From an uncultured Pseudomonadales bacterium (GTDB lineage Bacteria; Pseudomonadota; Gammaproteobacteria; Pseudomonadales; Pseudohongiellaceae): DNA of 44,409 bases. The stretch spans positions 1-44,409 of the forward strand of contig CALTDI010000024.1 in NCBI GenBank assembly GCA_943842505.1, in the 5' to 3' direction. The position numbers were made by a program, and so were the translations under genes. The notes beneath the pieces were generated by a model, which was not told the DNA's origin, did not search any database, and saw nothing but the letters and a program-made list of their open reading frames with translations. Positions 1 to 6,852 of this stretch are shown here, piece by piece (position 1 is the stretch's first letter; each line of letters starts with the position of its first letter).

Positions 1-500
1 TACCCAAATACATACCCATAAATTTTGTCTGGCGCTCGCCAGTAAGCTGCTTTTGTTGTACAGCTCTACGTGGGTCTTCTCTGTTGAACCAGCTTGAGTC
101 TTAAGCAGAACTGATAGCTCTTATATCGCCATTTAGCGCCTCCTAGATCAACCCAGTAACCGCTTAGTTCACACCCACCCCCTAAAACCTCAGAATGGCC
201 ATATCCAGACCCCACCCCCGGGGGTAGCCCCACTTGCACAGAAAGGTTTCCTAATCTGCTAGAACATAGTATTTTGGACGAACGATTAGGTATTTCTGAA
301 AATTAGGCAAAGTAGAAATCCTGCGCGCCTAATGGTTATATCTGACGTTTTAAAGGAGTCTCAGTAACTCAAAGATGAAACGAGAGAAGTTGTAACGATT
401 TAAGGAGTTGCTTGTCATCCGCAGTAACATTGTTATTGATGAATTGACTAGAGTTATTACGAGGTCAATTTTGAATTCTGAAAATATCAGGAGAAATAGA
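1..500. other. Left-edge intergenic region, no recognised gene
   Basis: I see no convincing gene here. The stretch carries copy 1 of a ~95-bp repeat (174-268) and the leader of the lipoprotein gene that starts at 501. On the minus strand a short frame is open from about position 102 to the window edge, but a stop codon lies directly upstream of it and no start or family is recognisable, so I do not call it. The DNA is AT-rich compared with the core genes further right. Confidence 0.5.
174..268. repeat. Dispersed ~95-bp repeat, copy 1
   Basis: This segment aligns without gaps to 2716-2810, with about one mismatch in seven by eye. It contains a perfect 12-bp palindrome, ACCCCCGGGGGT, followed by a conserved CCCCACTTGCACAGAAAGG block. 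It lies about 230 bp upstream of the lipoprotein start at 501, and copy 2 lies about 115 bp upstream of another small gene. It could be a mobile-element relic, a REP-like element or a shared leader. I do not recognise a named family. Confidence 0.8.
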
Positions 501-1409
501 ATGAAGAGCTTAACTTATAGAACCGCCATATTGGCAACTACTCTAATGATTGCTAGCTGCTCTGAAAGCCCAATCAATACAGATCAAGTTGACGAAGATA
601 CTGCAGCTAATTTGATGGACCAGTTTACAGCATCTTTTAGCGCTGCCTGGGCGTCGGGCGACGCCGAAGCGATAGGACAACTCTATAGTGAAGATGCAAT
701 TCGCATTGTATCTACTTCAGCTACTCCAACTTATGGTAGAGAAGCCATAATATCTGATTTTGCTGCTGATTTTTCTAGTTCTAGCGGAGCGACAACAATT
801 AAAGCAATTCCGGAAATAGCGAGGTTTGTCTCTGAAGACATTCTAATTGGAGCAGGAACCTATGAAGTAATAAATACTGATGGAACTGTTGGAGCGATAG
901 GTCTGTGGGGCAATGCGTTCCAGCTAAAATCTGACCGTCTCTTAATGCTTATGGAGTCGGCGGGTGACATGGCTACTTCCGGAATGAATCCTAGTAGTTT
1001 AGCTATTCCGCAAGTCATAGATGCGGTTTATATGGGCCCGCGCGCTGATGAATTGAACCGAATTGTGACGACTTATGAAGAAAACAATATTACCAATCCT
1101 GAGGCGGTAGCAGATTTATTTCTGGATGATGGGCTTCACGTTATTTCTGGGAATGGCCGAGTTATTTCCGGCAAGGAAGATATTTTGGAGTCGTTGACTA
1201 CTAATGCGGTTCCCGGTGTTACTTTAGATGCCTGGAGTTATGGATATCGAGAGATAGGGAATTCTTTAGCCCTTGGCTGGGGTGGATATAACCTAACCGA
1301 TTCTGACGGTACGACTATAGAGTATGGTCAGTGGGGCAATATAAATAAAATTACCGCTGACCGCGATATGATAGTGATGGAGAGAGCAGGTCCATTTTCT
1401 GGGCAATGA
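501..1409 (+). CDS. Putative lipoprotein with two SnoaL-like (NTF2-fold) domains
   Basis: The protein is 302 residues from the ATG at 501, which has an AGGAGA ribosome site 6 bases upstream. An in-frame start at 408 exists but would bury the signal peptide. Residues 1-20 form a lipoprotein signal with lipobox IASC, so Cys20 is the likely lipidated residue. Two similar halves follow, roughly 35-155 and 175-300, each with the SnoaL/DUF4440 pattern (W/F...GD..A...L...D.......). Both halves end alike: LWGNAFQLKSDRLLMLMESAG and QWGNINKITADRDMIVMERA. This suggests an internal duplication. SnoaL-like proteins include isomerases, dehydratases and ligand binders, and the substrate cannot be inferred. 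It is the first gene after repeat copy 1, with an IS30 remnant and the selenoprotein candidate downstream. Confidence 0.75.
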   Translation: MKSLTYRTAILATTLMIASCSESPINTDQVDEDTAANLMDQFTASFSAAWASGDAEAIGQLYSEDAIRIVSTSATPTYGREAIISDFAADFSSSSGATTIKAIPEIARFVSEDILIGAGTYEVINTDGTVGAIGLWGNAFQLKSDRLLMLMESAGDMATSGMNPSSLAIPQVIDAVYMGPRADELNRIVTTYEENNITNPEAVADLFLDDGLHVISGNGRVISGKEDILESLTTNAVPGVTLDAWSYGYREIGNSLALGWGGYNLTDSDGTTIEYGQWGNINKITADRDMIVMERAGPFSGQ

Positions 1410-1553
1410 TCTTCATAGACTAGGTAGCGGGTCTCGTAAAGCTCGGCTAGAGCATGGATTAAGATATTATGAATGTCACACCAAAATTTTGTGAAAATTA
1501 CGAGTCACTTCTCGACAATCATTTCGAAAGCATCCTAAAAAACGAACACCTTT

Positions 1554-1766
1554 CTATTCCTGGATTTGTGGTGTTAGCCAAACGGGGTGACGACGCTTTC
1601 GATCTGGGGGTCGAATTCCACCTGTCTGTGCTATTTGCCTGTGGATCGACGACGAAGAGCGATCAAACGATCTGGCAATTGACCAGATAGAGTCGCCTTG
1701 CCCGTATCGGTCCCAAATAAAGGACTTCATTGAATCTGTGTATTTTAGTCGGGTTCGATAAACCAT
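1554..1766 (-). pseudogene. IS30-family transposase, N-terminal remnant
   Basis: The minus-strand frame from the ATG at 1766 encodes about 70 residues. It reads like the N-terminal helix-turn-helix of IS30-family transposases: a Tyr-Thr start of the helix region, IWDRYGQGDS, IARSFDRSSSSIHRQ, then TGGIRPPDRKRR. It stops after a short unrelated tail. The rest of the transposase, including the DDE catalytic core, is missing, and I see no inverted repeats. It is therefore a decayed fragment. It lies 85 bp upstream of the selenoprotein candidate and on the opposite strand, so it marks past mobile-element activity in this accessory stretch. Confidence 0.7.
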
Positions 1767-1850
1767 GATGCAACACTCCACTTTTTGATTATTATAGTGT
1801 GTGTTGCGCTGACCGTATGAACTCACAATTGTTAAGAGACATCTTTCGTA

Positions 1851-2558
1851 GTGAAACAATTCGCTAAAACCTTCGCCTCAGCGTCCTTTCTCATAGCAGG
1901 ACTTATGCTATCGATTTACGTTCAGGCGGCGGCATTGGAATCGGAGCTATCCAAAGTGACATTATTCGTCGAAGGTATGATGAAGAGTCGCGGCGGCGTC
2001 ACTTGACTGAGCTGACCCGAGAGTGTCGTAGCAGCTCTGTCAGAGTTGCCTGGAATTAAGTCAGAAGAACATGTTGAGATGATACTCGATAGAGATGCTT
2101 TCACCATTGAGTATGATTCGAGCGTCACTACGCTAGATGATATGTATGAAGCAATTCAAAGCTTAGGTTACACACCACGTTTAACTCTCGGCGATATTTC
2201 TCAGACTGATCAACTTGCCCCCGAAGGCGCAGTGCCGGAACCAATAGCCAGTGCGTTAGTGGCAGCTCTTGCCGAAGACAAATTGGTTTTCGTCGATTTC
2301 TTCGCGGAATGGTGCATTGCCTGTAAGATATTAGAGCAACAAACCCTCAATAGTACAGATGTGCAAGCCGCACTTCAGAATTTCATCTTTACCAAAGTTG
2401 ATACTGATCTGTTCCCTCGAAGTGCAGTTTTCTACAAAATCGTAGGTATGCCAACTCTGCTGGTACTAGATTCATCAGGCCAAGAAATATTCCGCTCAGT
2501 TGGACCAATCCCTAAAAAGGAATTAGCTGAAAGGCTTAACGCTCTAACCTCACATTAA
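1851..2558 (+). CDS. Candidate UxxU selenoprotein: HMA metal-binding domain fused to DsbD-gamma-like thioredoxin
   Basis: Read from the GTG at 1851, one frame gives 235 residues if two TGA codons are read through. Residues 1-28 form a Sec signal peptide (two Lys, hydrophobic core, QAAA cleavage site). Residues about 35-105 match an HMA/MerP fold: VTLFVEGM near the start, PESVVAALSELPGIKS, FTIEYDSSVTTLDD and AIQSLGYTP. The TGA codons at 2004 and 2013 are residues 52 and 55, giving T-TGA-L-S-TGA-P, exactly the place of CxxCP in HMA domains. Residues about 125-235 form a thioredoxin domain with FFAEWCIACK (Cys155, Cys158) and cis-Pro201 in GMPTL, most like the C-terminal domain of DsbD. These are the only two Cys in the protein. 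A SECIS-like hairpin follows at 2031. The alternative is a pseudogene with two nonsense mutations, but both would have to hit the two metal ligands and nothing else. A 6-residue insertion (MKSRGG) between GM and the motif is unusual for MerP. The product is probably periplasmic. The GTG has only a weak upstream purine stretch, so the start is moderately sure. Confidence 0.72.
2004..2006 (+). other. In-frame TGA, candidate selenocysteine codon 1 (residue 52)
   Basis: This TGA is in frame with the GTG at 1851 and occupies the first Cys position of the HMA CxxC motif. The guanine of the downstream hairpin loop (2039) lies 32 bases after it. Confidence 0.7.
2013..2015 (+). other. In-frame TGA, candidate selenocysteine codon 2 (residue 55)
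   Basis: This TGA is in frame and occupies the second Cys position of the HMA CxxC motif. Pro follows it, as is usual in MerP-type domains. The hairpin loop guanine (2039) lies 23 bases after it. Confidence 0.7.
2031..2049 (+). promoter_or_regulatory. Candidate bacterial SECIS hairpin
   Basis: The 19 bases GCAGCTCTGTCAGAGTTGC fold into an 8-bp stem (2031-2038 with 2042-2049, one G-T pair) capped by the three-base loop GTC. A G at the first loop position, a short apical loop and a location within the coding sequence just after TGA are the known features of bacterial SECIS elements bound by SelB. The stem begins 15 bases after the second TGA. I judged the pairing by eye, without an energy calculation. 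Confidence 0.6.
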
Positions 2559-2924
2559 ATAAGATCGATTGCACAATGCGGTGGTCTAGTAGATTAAGAA
2601 AATAGAGGGTGTCCAGGGGCGACATAGTTTTCAAAGCGTCCGCTACTGGCCCAGGCTGTGTGAAAACTCTTCTCTTGCTATAATAACGGTATTGACAAGA
2701 TAATTGGACTCAGACCCCACCCCCTAAAACCTCAAAATGAGTATATCCAGACCCCACCCCCGGGGGTACCCCCACTTGCACAGAAAGGTTCCCTAGATTG
2801 CTAATATATATTAATCTGGTTAAGTGGTTAGGAATATTGTGGTCAAGCATCGATGTCGATATTCACGTTTCCACATTATAAAAACATCGCAATCACTCCG
2901 AGGAGGAGTGTAAAGGAGCTTAAA
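2559..2924. other. Intergenic region with repeat copy 2
   Basis: There is no gene here. It holds repeat copy 2 (2716-2810) and, at about 2665-2690, a stretch GGCTGTGTGAAAACTC that resembles the ends of some insertion sequences. The latter is a memory-based resemblance only. The last 40 bases hold the leader and ribosome site of the gene that starts at 2925. Confidence 0.45.
2716..2810. repeat. Dispersed ~95-bp repeat, copy 2
   Basis: This is the same orientation and length as copy 1 at 174-268, with the same ACCCCCGGGGGT palindrome. Here a second CAGACCCCACCCC occurs at 2711, so the motif is repeated within the element. The two copies bracket the SnoaL lipoprotein, the IS30 remnant and the selenoprotein candidate. 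Confidence 0.8.
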
Positions 2925-3308
2925 ATGAGTGAAAAAATTGCAGATTTTAGGAACGCACACAAGGGAACAACTTATGCTAAAAATGCTGAAGGCAAATTAG
3001 TAGCGCAGTCTAATTGGGAGTCTGTTTCCGAGATTGATCTCTATGGTGCTGTTTACGGAACGTTAACTGTTGAAGGAGATATAAATGACCCTGACGTCAA
3101 TTCTGGTGAGTGCAGTTGGGCGGGAGAGGGGTTCTCACCTGATGGAACTAGGACAGTAGGGTTTCAATCAGGAACTTGGGAGAAAATAGGAAATCACAAG
3201 TGGGCGCTCAAAATGGCTGGCAAAGACTCTAAGAGCGGTGCTGTCTATACAGAGAGTGAAATAGAATTAGAAACACTAATTTGGTCAGGAACGGTATATG
3301 CAGGTTGA
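2925..3308 (+). CDS. Hypothetical protein, 127 residues
   Basis: The ATG at 2925 has an AAGGAG site 6 bases upstream; an in-frame start at 2853 lacks one. The product begins MSEKIADFRNAHKG and shows no signal peptide or membrane segment. It is rich in Gly, Ser and acidic residues, with repeated short beta-like stretches (YGTLTVEGDI, TVGFQSGTWEKI, HKWALKMAGKD). That pattern suggests a small soluble beta-sheet protein, but I do not recognise a family and assign no function. It lies between repeat copy 2 and the tRNA genes. Confidence 0.65.
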   Translation: MSEKIADFRNAHKGTTYAKNAEGKLVAQSNWESVSEIDLYGAVYGTLTVEGDINDPDVNSGECSWAGEGFSPDGTRTVGFQSGTWEKIGNHKWALKMAGKDSKSGAVYTESEIELETLIWSGTVYAG

Positions 3309-3692
3309 ACGTCAACACTAAGTGGAGCAATACTGGGGTAATTAAAGGGAAAAATCTGAATAAATTAATTGCCCCAGTTCTTGCCCAAGTATCTCAAGCT
3401 CATAAAGCTCTGCTAGCTGAGCGCTTCACGTATAGTCCGCGTGTCAAGCACCTCTCGAACCCTCCCCCTGTTTCCTAGTAACCGCCCACCCAGCACCCCA
3501 CCCTATCGTCCTCTCACGTGTCTGGGCAGGTACAGTAACAATGCAGCAATACAGTATGGGTACGCCCGTCTAATTAAAGACACGCCCTGCTGATTTAGAA
3601 ATTAGAGTGGTACAAGAACTGGTACAAGAGGAAGATAGCTAAGTGTGTTTATACAATTAAGCTTTATATATCAAAGAGATGGTGAAGAATAA
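3309..3692. other. Intergenic region before tRNA-Asp
   Basis: I see no gene. Short open frames here lack a ribosome site and family features. A small direct repeat (GGTACAAGA) occurs near 3610-3630. The region separates accessory DNA from the core genome, and the 3' end of tRNA-Asp faces it. Confidence 0.5.
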
Positions 3693-3769
3693 TGGCGGAC
3701 CGGACGGGACTCGAACCCGCGACCTCCGGCGTGACAGGCCGGCATTCTAACCAGCTGAACTACCGGTCC
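3693..3769 (-). tRNA. tRNA-Asp (GTC anticodon)
   Basis: The reverse complement gives a 77-base cloverleaf: acceptor GGACCGG pairing with CCGGTCC, discriminator G and an encoded CCA. The anticodon loop reads CTGTCAC, so the anticodon is GTC. The T-loop GTTCGAGTC is present. This tRNA is a substrate for queuosine, whose genes queD, queC and queE are in the window. Its 3' end faces the accessory stretch on the left, a usual integration side for mobile elements. Confidence 0.95.
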
Positions 3770-3825
3770 GCGATGCTTACTACTTACTGCCTTAGGCTAA
3801 TTTAAAACTAAGCCCAAGCGGTAAT

Positions 3826-3901
3826 TGGTGGGTGTTGAGGGATTTGAACCCCCGACATTCGCCTTGTAAGGGCGACGCTCTCCCAACTGAGCTAAACACC
3901 C
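3826..3901 (-). tRNA. tRNA-Val (TAC anticodon)
   Basis: The reverse complement forms a 76-base cloverleaf with acceptor GGGTGTT, the D-arm TAGCTCAGTTGGGAGAGC, anticodon loop CTTACAA (anticodon TAC), T-loop GTTCAAATC and an encoded CCA. It lies 56 bases upstream of tRNA-Asp in the same direction, so the two are probably cotranscribed. Confidence 0.95.
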
Positions 3902-3999
3902 ATATAACAGAGAGACGCGCATTTTACCGACTTAGGTCAACATGTCAACAAAGACGGTGCGTTCGGCGGTAGAGAACAGCAAAAAAATTGACTAATTGC

Positions 4000-6360
4000 C
4001 TACTTACTGGTGTGAGTAAAGGAACCGTCCCAATCTTCGGGCAGGGTTTGCTCTCTCAGGGTTCCAATTCGCTCTAGGTACAGCCCATAAAGCACGCTAT
4101 CCGGCTCGTCTTGCTGCAAGGTTTTATAGATGTCTTCGGCACTATCCCAGTCGCGGGCGAAGTAAAAATCCAGAGCCTTGTGATAATCGGCTACCCGCTC
4201 CTGCAATTGGGCCTCCGCCTTGCCTATCTCACAGATCGGCTCAAAGCAGTCTATGGCCTTAATCTTGCCTTTTACCTTTACCCGGTCTATCAAGCGAAAT
4301 AGAAAGCCATCCTGACCCTTGATCGCCTCCTCGCCTACCAATAGCTTGATGCCATAAAACTTGGTCAAGCTCTCCAGCCTCGAGCCTAGATTCACCGCGT
4401 CCCCCAACACTGTATAGGAGCGCCTGTACACCGAACCCATGTCCCCAACATTCATCATCCCCGAATTGATACCAACGCCGATGGCAATTTCGGGATAGCC
4501 CCTCTCCATAAATATCGGGCGCAACTCTTCGACCTTGTCCAGCATCAGTAACGCTGCCTTGATCGCATTCGCTTTATGGTTGAGATCTTCCAGGGGCGCA
4601 CCCCAGAATGCCATAACCATGTCACCCACATACTTATCGATAGTGCCGCTGTTTTCGAAGATGATCTTGGTAATAGGAGTGAAGAAATCGTTCATCAGCT
4701 TCTTTAACTCTGTTGCACTCAGCGCTTCAGAGATAGTGGTGAAGTTTCGAATGTCGGCGAACAACACGCTTAGGTCCTTACTCTCCCCTTCGAAGCTGTA
4801 GTTATCGGGGTCATCCAACATCGAATCAATGTGGGCTGGTGGCACATATTGATCAAACATTCCTTTAATAGTTTTGCGCGTCTGACTCTCACTTAGAAAA
4901 CCGTAGATAAGATTTGTCATCGTAACAAACACTATGAGCAGCAGTAGCAAGACCAGAGGAAAGTCCCACTTGTAGACATCCCACAACAGGAAATTTCCCC
5001 ACACGGAGACACCTAACAGAGCGGCCCCCGTAGCTGCCATACTCGCCGCACCCATGAGAGGTAAGACCATAGCCATGAGCAAGCCTAAGCCGGTTAAGCT
5101 CACAAACAGCGCTCCACTCGCCCAGTCAGGTCTATAGGGAAAGTAAATATCATCAGGCGGGGTAAAGCTAGAGAATGCCGACTCGGTGGATGCCTCTCCC
5201 GAGTCGACCTCTAAGGTCGTCACGGAATCTAACAAGGCATTTAACATGTTCGCATGCACCTCGACCCCGGGATACACACGGTCCAGTGGCATCGCACGAA
5301 TATCGCCAAGACCGGGTGCGCTGGTGCCGACTAAGACCAATGCGTTCTGCAACTGACTTCTTTCTTCATCACTAAGATTGTCTCTTAGCACATCGGTTGC
5401 GGATATATAGGGAAAGGAGGAATCGTCGAATTCTGACGAAGGGCCTGTATAAGGTACAATGACTTTAGCGAAGCCGTCGGTGGGAATCTCGAATCTACCG
5501 GCACCAACCCCCACCGCAACACCACGCACCACCTCCAGACCGTCATAATTTTCTGTAATCAGTTCGTAACTGTCGGCGAAGTTATAGACTCGTATCATCT
5601 CCAATGACAATGTCGGATAGAGAGCTGAGCCGTAACGAATAAGTAAGGGCACTCGGCGTACCACTCCATCCGGGTCCGGCACCTGATTCATGCTACCGTT
5701 GCCGAAGGCTGCGTCCTGTAACACCTTAATATTACCAGTATAGCCGGACATATCAGAGACCGTAACCGCCTCGGCTAGTTCTGAGCCTATATTGACGATA
5801 GACGCCGGCAGCTCGTTATAGGCGGCATTAGACTGAGTAGTGAAGTTGATCGCCAGAACAGCGTCAATTCCGCTGCGCATCGCATTGGCAAAATACTGAT
5901 CGGCATCTAATTGCGGCTCAATCTGCGCAAGAGTCTCATTAAACTGCGAATCGAATTGACTAAGATCGACGGTCTGCAAGAGGTCGCGAATATTCCTGTC
6001 GGGCTCAGGAAAAGTGATATCGAAGCCAACCACAAGCGCGCCATTATCGCGAAGCTTCTCCGTCAGCTGACCAACCTTAATTCGATTCCAGGGATACTGC
6101 CCCTCAGCCTGCAGTGAGCGCTCGTCTAGATCGACGATTACAATCTTATTCTCGGGTGATTTCACATGCTTGGGCATTGCACTCAAGCGTTGATCGTAGA
6201 CCAGGAACTCAAGGTGTTCGATGATCTCAGCTACCAGCGCTGGTGGACTGAGCTGCAGCCACAACACGAAACAGGTACTAAAAATTCCCAGATAGATAGG
6301 CAATCGCTTGCCTTCTGAGACGAAGCGGCGAATCGAATGTAACCCTGCGGAAAGATTCAT
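4000..6360 (-). CDS. CHASE2-domain class III adenylate/guanylate cyclase
   Basis: The protein is about 786 residues from the ATG at 6360, which has AGGG 5 bases upstream; a GTG at 6384 would add eight residues. An N-terminal membrane segment (about 20-40) precedes a long periplasmic CHASE2 sensor domain (about 45-400). Two or three membrane helices follow (about 415-495), then a cytoplasmic class III cyclase domain. The catalytic metal-binding aspartates are visible in LFADIRNFT (Asp536) and VGDMVMAFWG (Asp580), with VLGDAVNLGSRLE further on. The family converts ATP to cAMP in response to an unknown periplasmic signal. A C-terminal tail of about 90 residues may be TPR-like. It is monocistronic, leftward, and ends near tRNA-Val. 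Whether the product is cAMP or cGMP is not proven by sequence. Confidence 0.9.
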   Translation of the reverse strand: MNLSAGLHSIRRFVSEGKRLPIYLGIFSTCFVLWLQLSPPALVAEIIEHLEFLVYDQRLSAMPKHVKSPENKIVIVDLDERSLQAEGQYPWNRIKVGQLTEKLRDNGALVVGFDITFPEPDRNIRDLLQTVDLSQFDSQFNETLAQIEPQLDADQYFANAMRSGIDAVLAINFTTQSNAAYNELPASIVNIGSELAEAVTVSDMSGYTGNIKVLQDAAFGNGSMNQVPDPDGVVRRVPLLIRYGSALYPTLSLEMIRVYNFADSYELITENYDGLEVVRGVAVGVGAGRFEIPTDGFAKVIVPYTGPSSEFDDSSFPYISATDVLRDNLSDEERSQLQNALVLVGTSAPGLGDIRAMPLDRVYPGVEVHANMLNALLDSVTTLEVDSGEASTESAFSSFTPPDDIYFPYRPDWASGALFVSLTGLGLLMAMVLPLMGAASMAATGAALLGVSVWGNFLLWDVYKWDFPLVLLLLLIVFVTMTNLIYGFLSESQTRKTIKGMFDQYVPPAHIDSMLDDPDNYSFEGESKDLSVLFADIRNFTTISEALSATELKKLMNDFFTPITKIIFENSGTIDKYVGDMVMAFWGAPLEDLNHKANAIKAALLMLDKVEELRPIFMERGYPEIAIGVGINSGMMNVGDMGSVYRRSYTVLGDAVNLGSRLESLTKFYGIKLLVGEEAIKGQDGFLFRLIDRVKVKGKIKAIDCFEPICEIGKAEAQLQERVADYHKALDFYFARDWDSAEDIYKTLQQDEPDSVLYGLYLERIGTLREQTLPEDWDGSFTHTSK

Positions 6361-6490
6361 GTAGACCCTGATTTCTCCGTTCACAAAGATTATATGCCAA
6401 AGGGCCTATACATAAAACGGACGAGATAGTATGTTGCGCCTTTCCCTAACACTATCAGATCGAGTTGCCGCAAGGCTCTAAAAATAAGCG

Positions 6491-6847
6491 ATGAAAATAT
6501 TCAAGGAATTCCGTTTCGAGGCTGCTCACAGGCTGCCAAATGTACCGGAGGGTCACAAATGCGCCCGCCTTCATGGCCATTCATTCCTGGTCAAGATAGA
6601 AGTCGAGGGCCCGGTTGGCGAAGAGTCGGGCTGGGTCATGGACTTCTCAAGAATATCCGATGCTTTCAAGCCGATATGGGACAGGCTCGATCACTACTAC
6701 CTCAATGAGATTCCTGGGCTCGAGAATCCTACTAGCGAAGTGCTCGCACGCTGGATCTGGCAGGAACTGAAACCCAGTCTCGTCGAGCTATCATCTATCG
6801 AAATTCGCGAAACTTGCACCAGTGGCTGTGAATACACTGGAGACTAG
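6491..6847 (+). CDS. queD: 6-carboxy-5,6,7,8-tetrahydropterin synthase
   Basis: QueD converts dihydroneopterin triphosphate to 6-carboxytetrahydropterin in queuosine biosynthesis. The protein has 118 residues, the usual length. The zinc ligands are His13 in FEAAHRL and His28 and His30 in LHGHS, and the catalytic Cys24 sits just before them in HKCARLHGH. The C-terminal ETCTSGCEY matches the family. It is divergent from the cyclase gene and its stop lies 5 bases from the stop of the converging FAD reductase. The next two enzymes, QueE and QueC, are encoded 19 kb away in this window. Confidence 0.93.
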   Translation: MKIFKEFRFEAAHRLPNVPEGHKCARLHGHSFLVKIEVEGPVGEESGWVMDFSRISDAFKPIWDRLDHYYLNEIPGLENPTSEVLARWIWQELKPSLVELSSIEIRETCTSGCEYTGD

Positions 6848-6852
6848 CCCCT

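Noticed and set aside
174..268. Integron attC recombination site
   Set aside because: The palindrome is short and no matching inverse core and core sites (RYYYAAC/GTTRRRY) flank it.
1469..1690. Plus-strand 73-residue reading frame
   Set aside because: Its second half is antisense to the IS30 remnant, it has no ribosome site and no family features.
2046..2558. Stand-alone thioredoxin-like gene starting at TTG 2046
   Set aside because: The TTG lies inside the SECIS-like stem and the HMA motif (ELPGIKS) continues upstream in the same frame, so the real gene starts at GTG 1851.
3281..3478. Small reading frame overlapping the end of the 127-residue gene
   Set aside because: It overlaps the real gene in another frame and has no ribosome site or recognisable domain.
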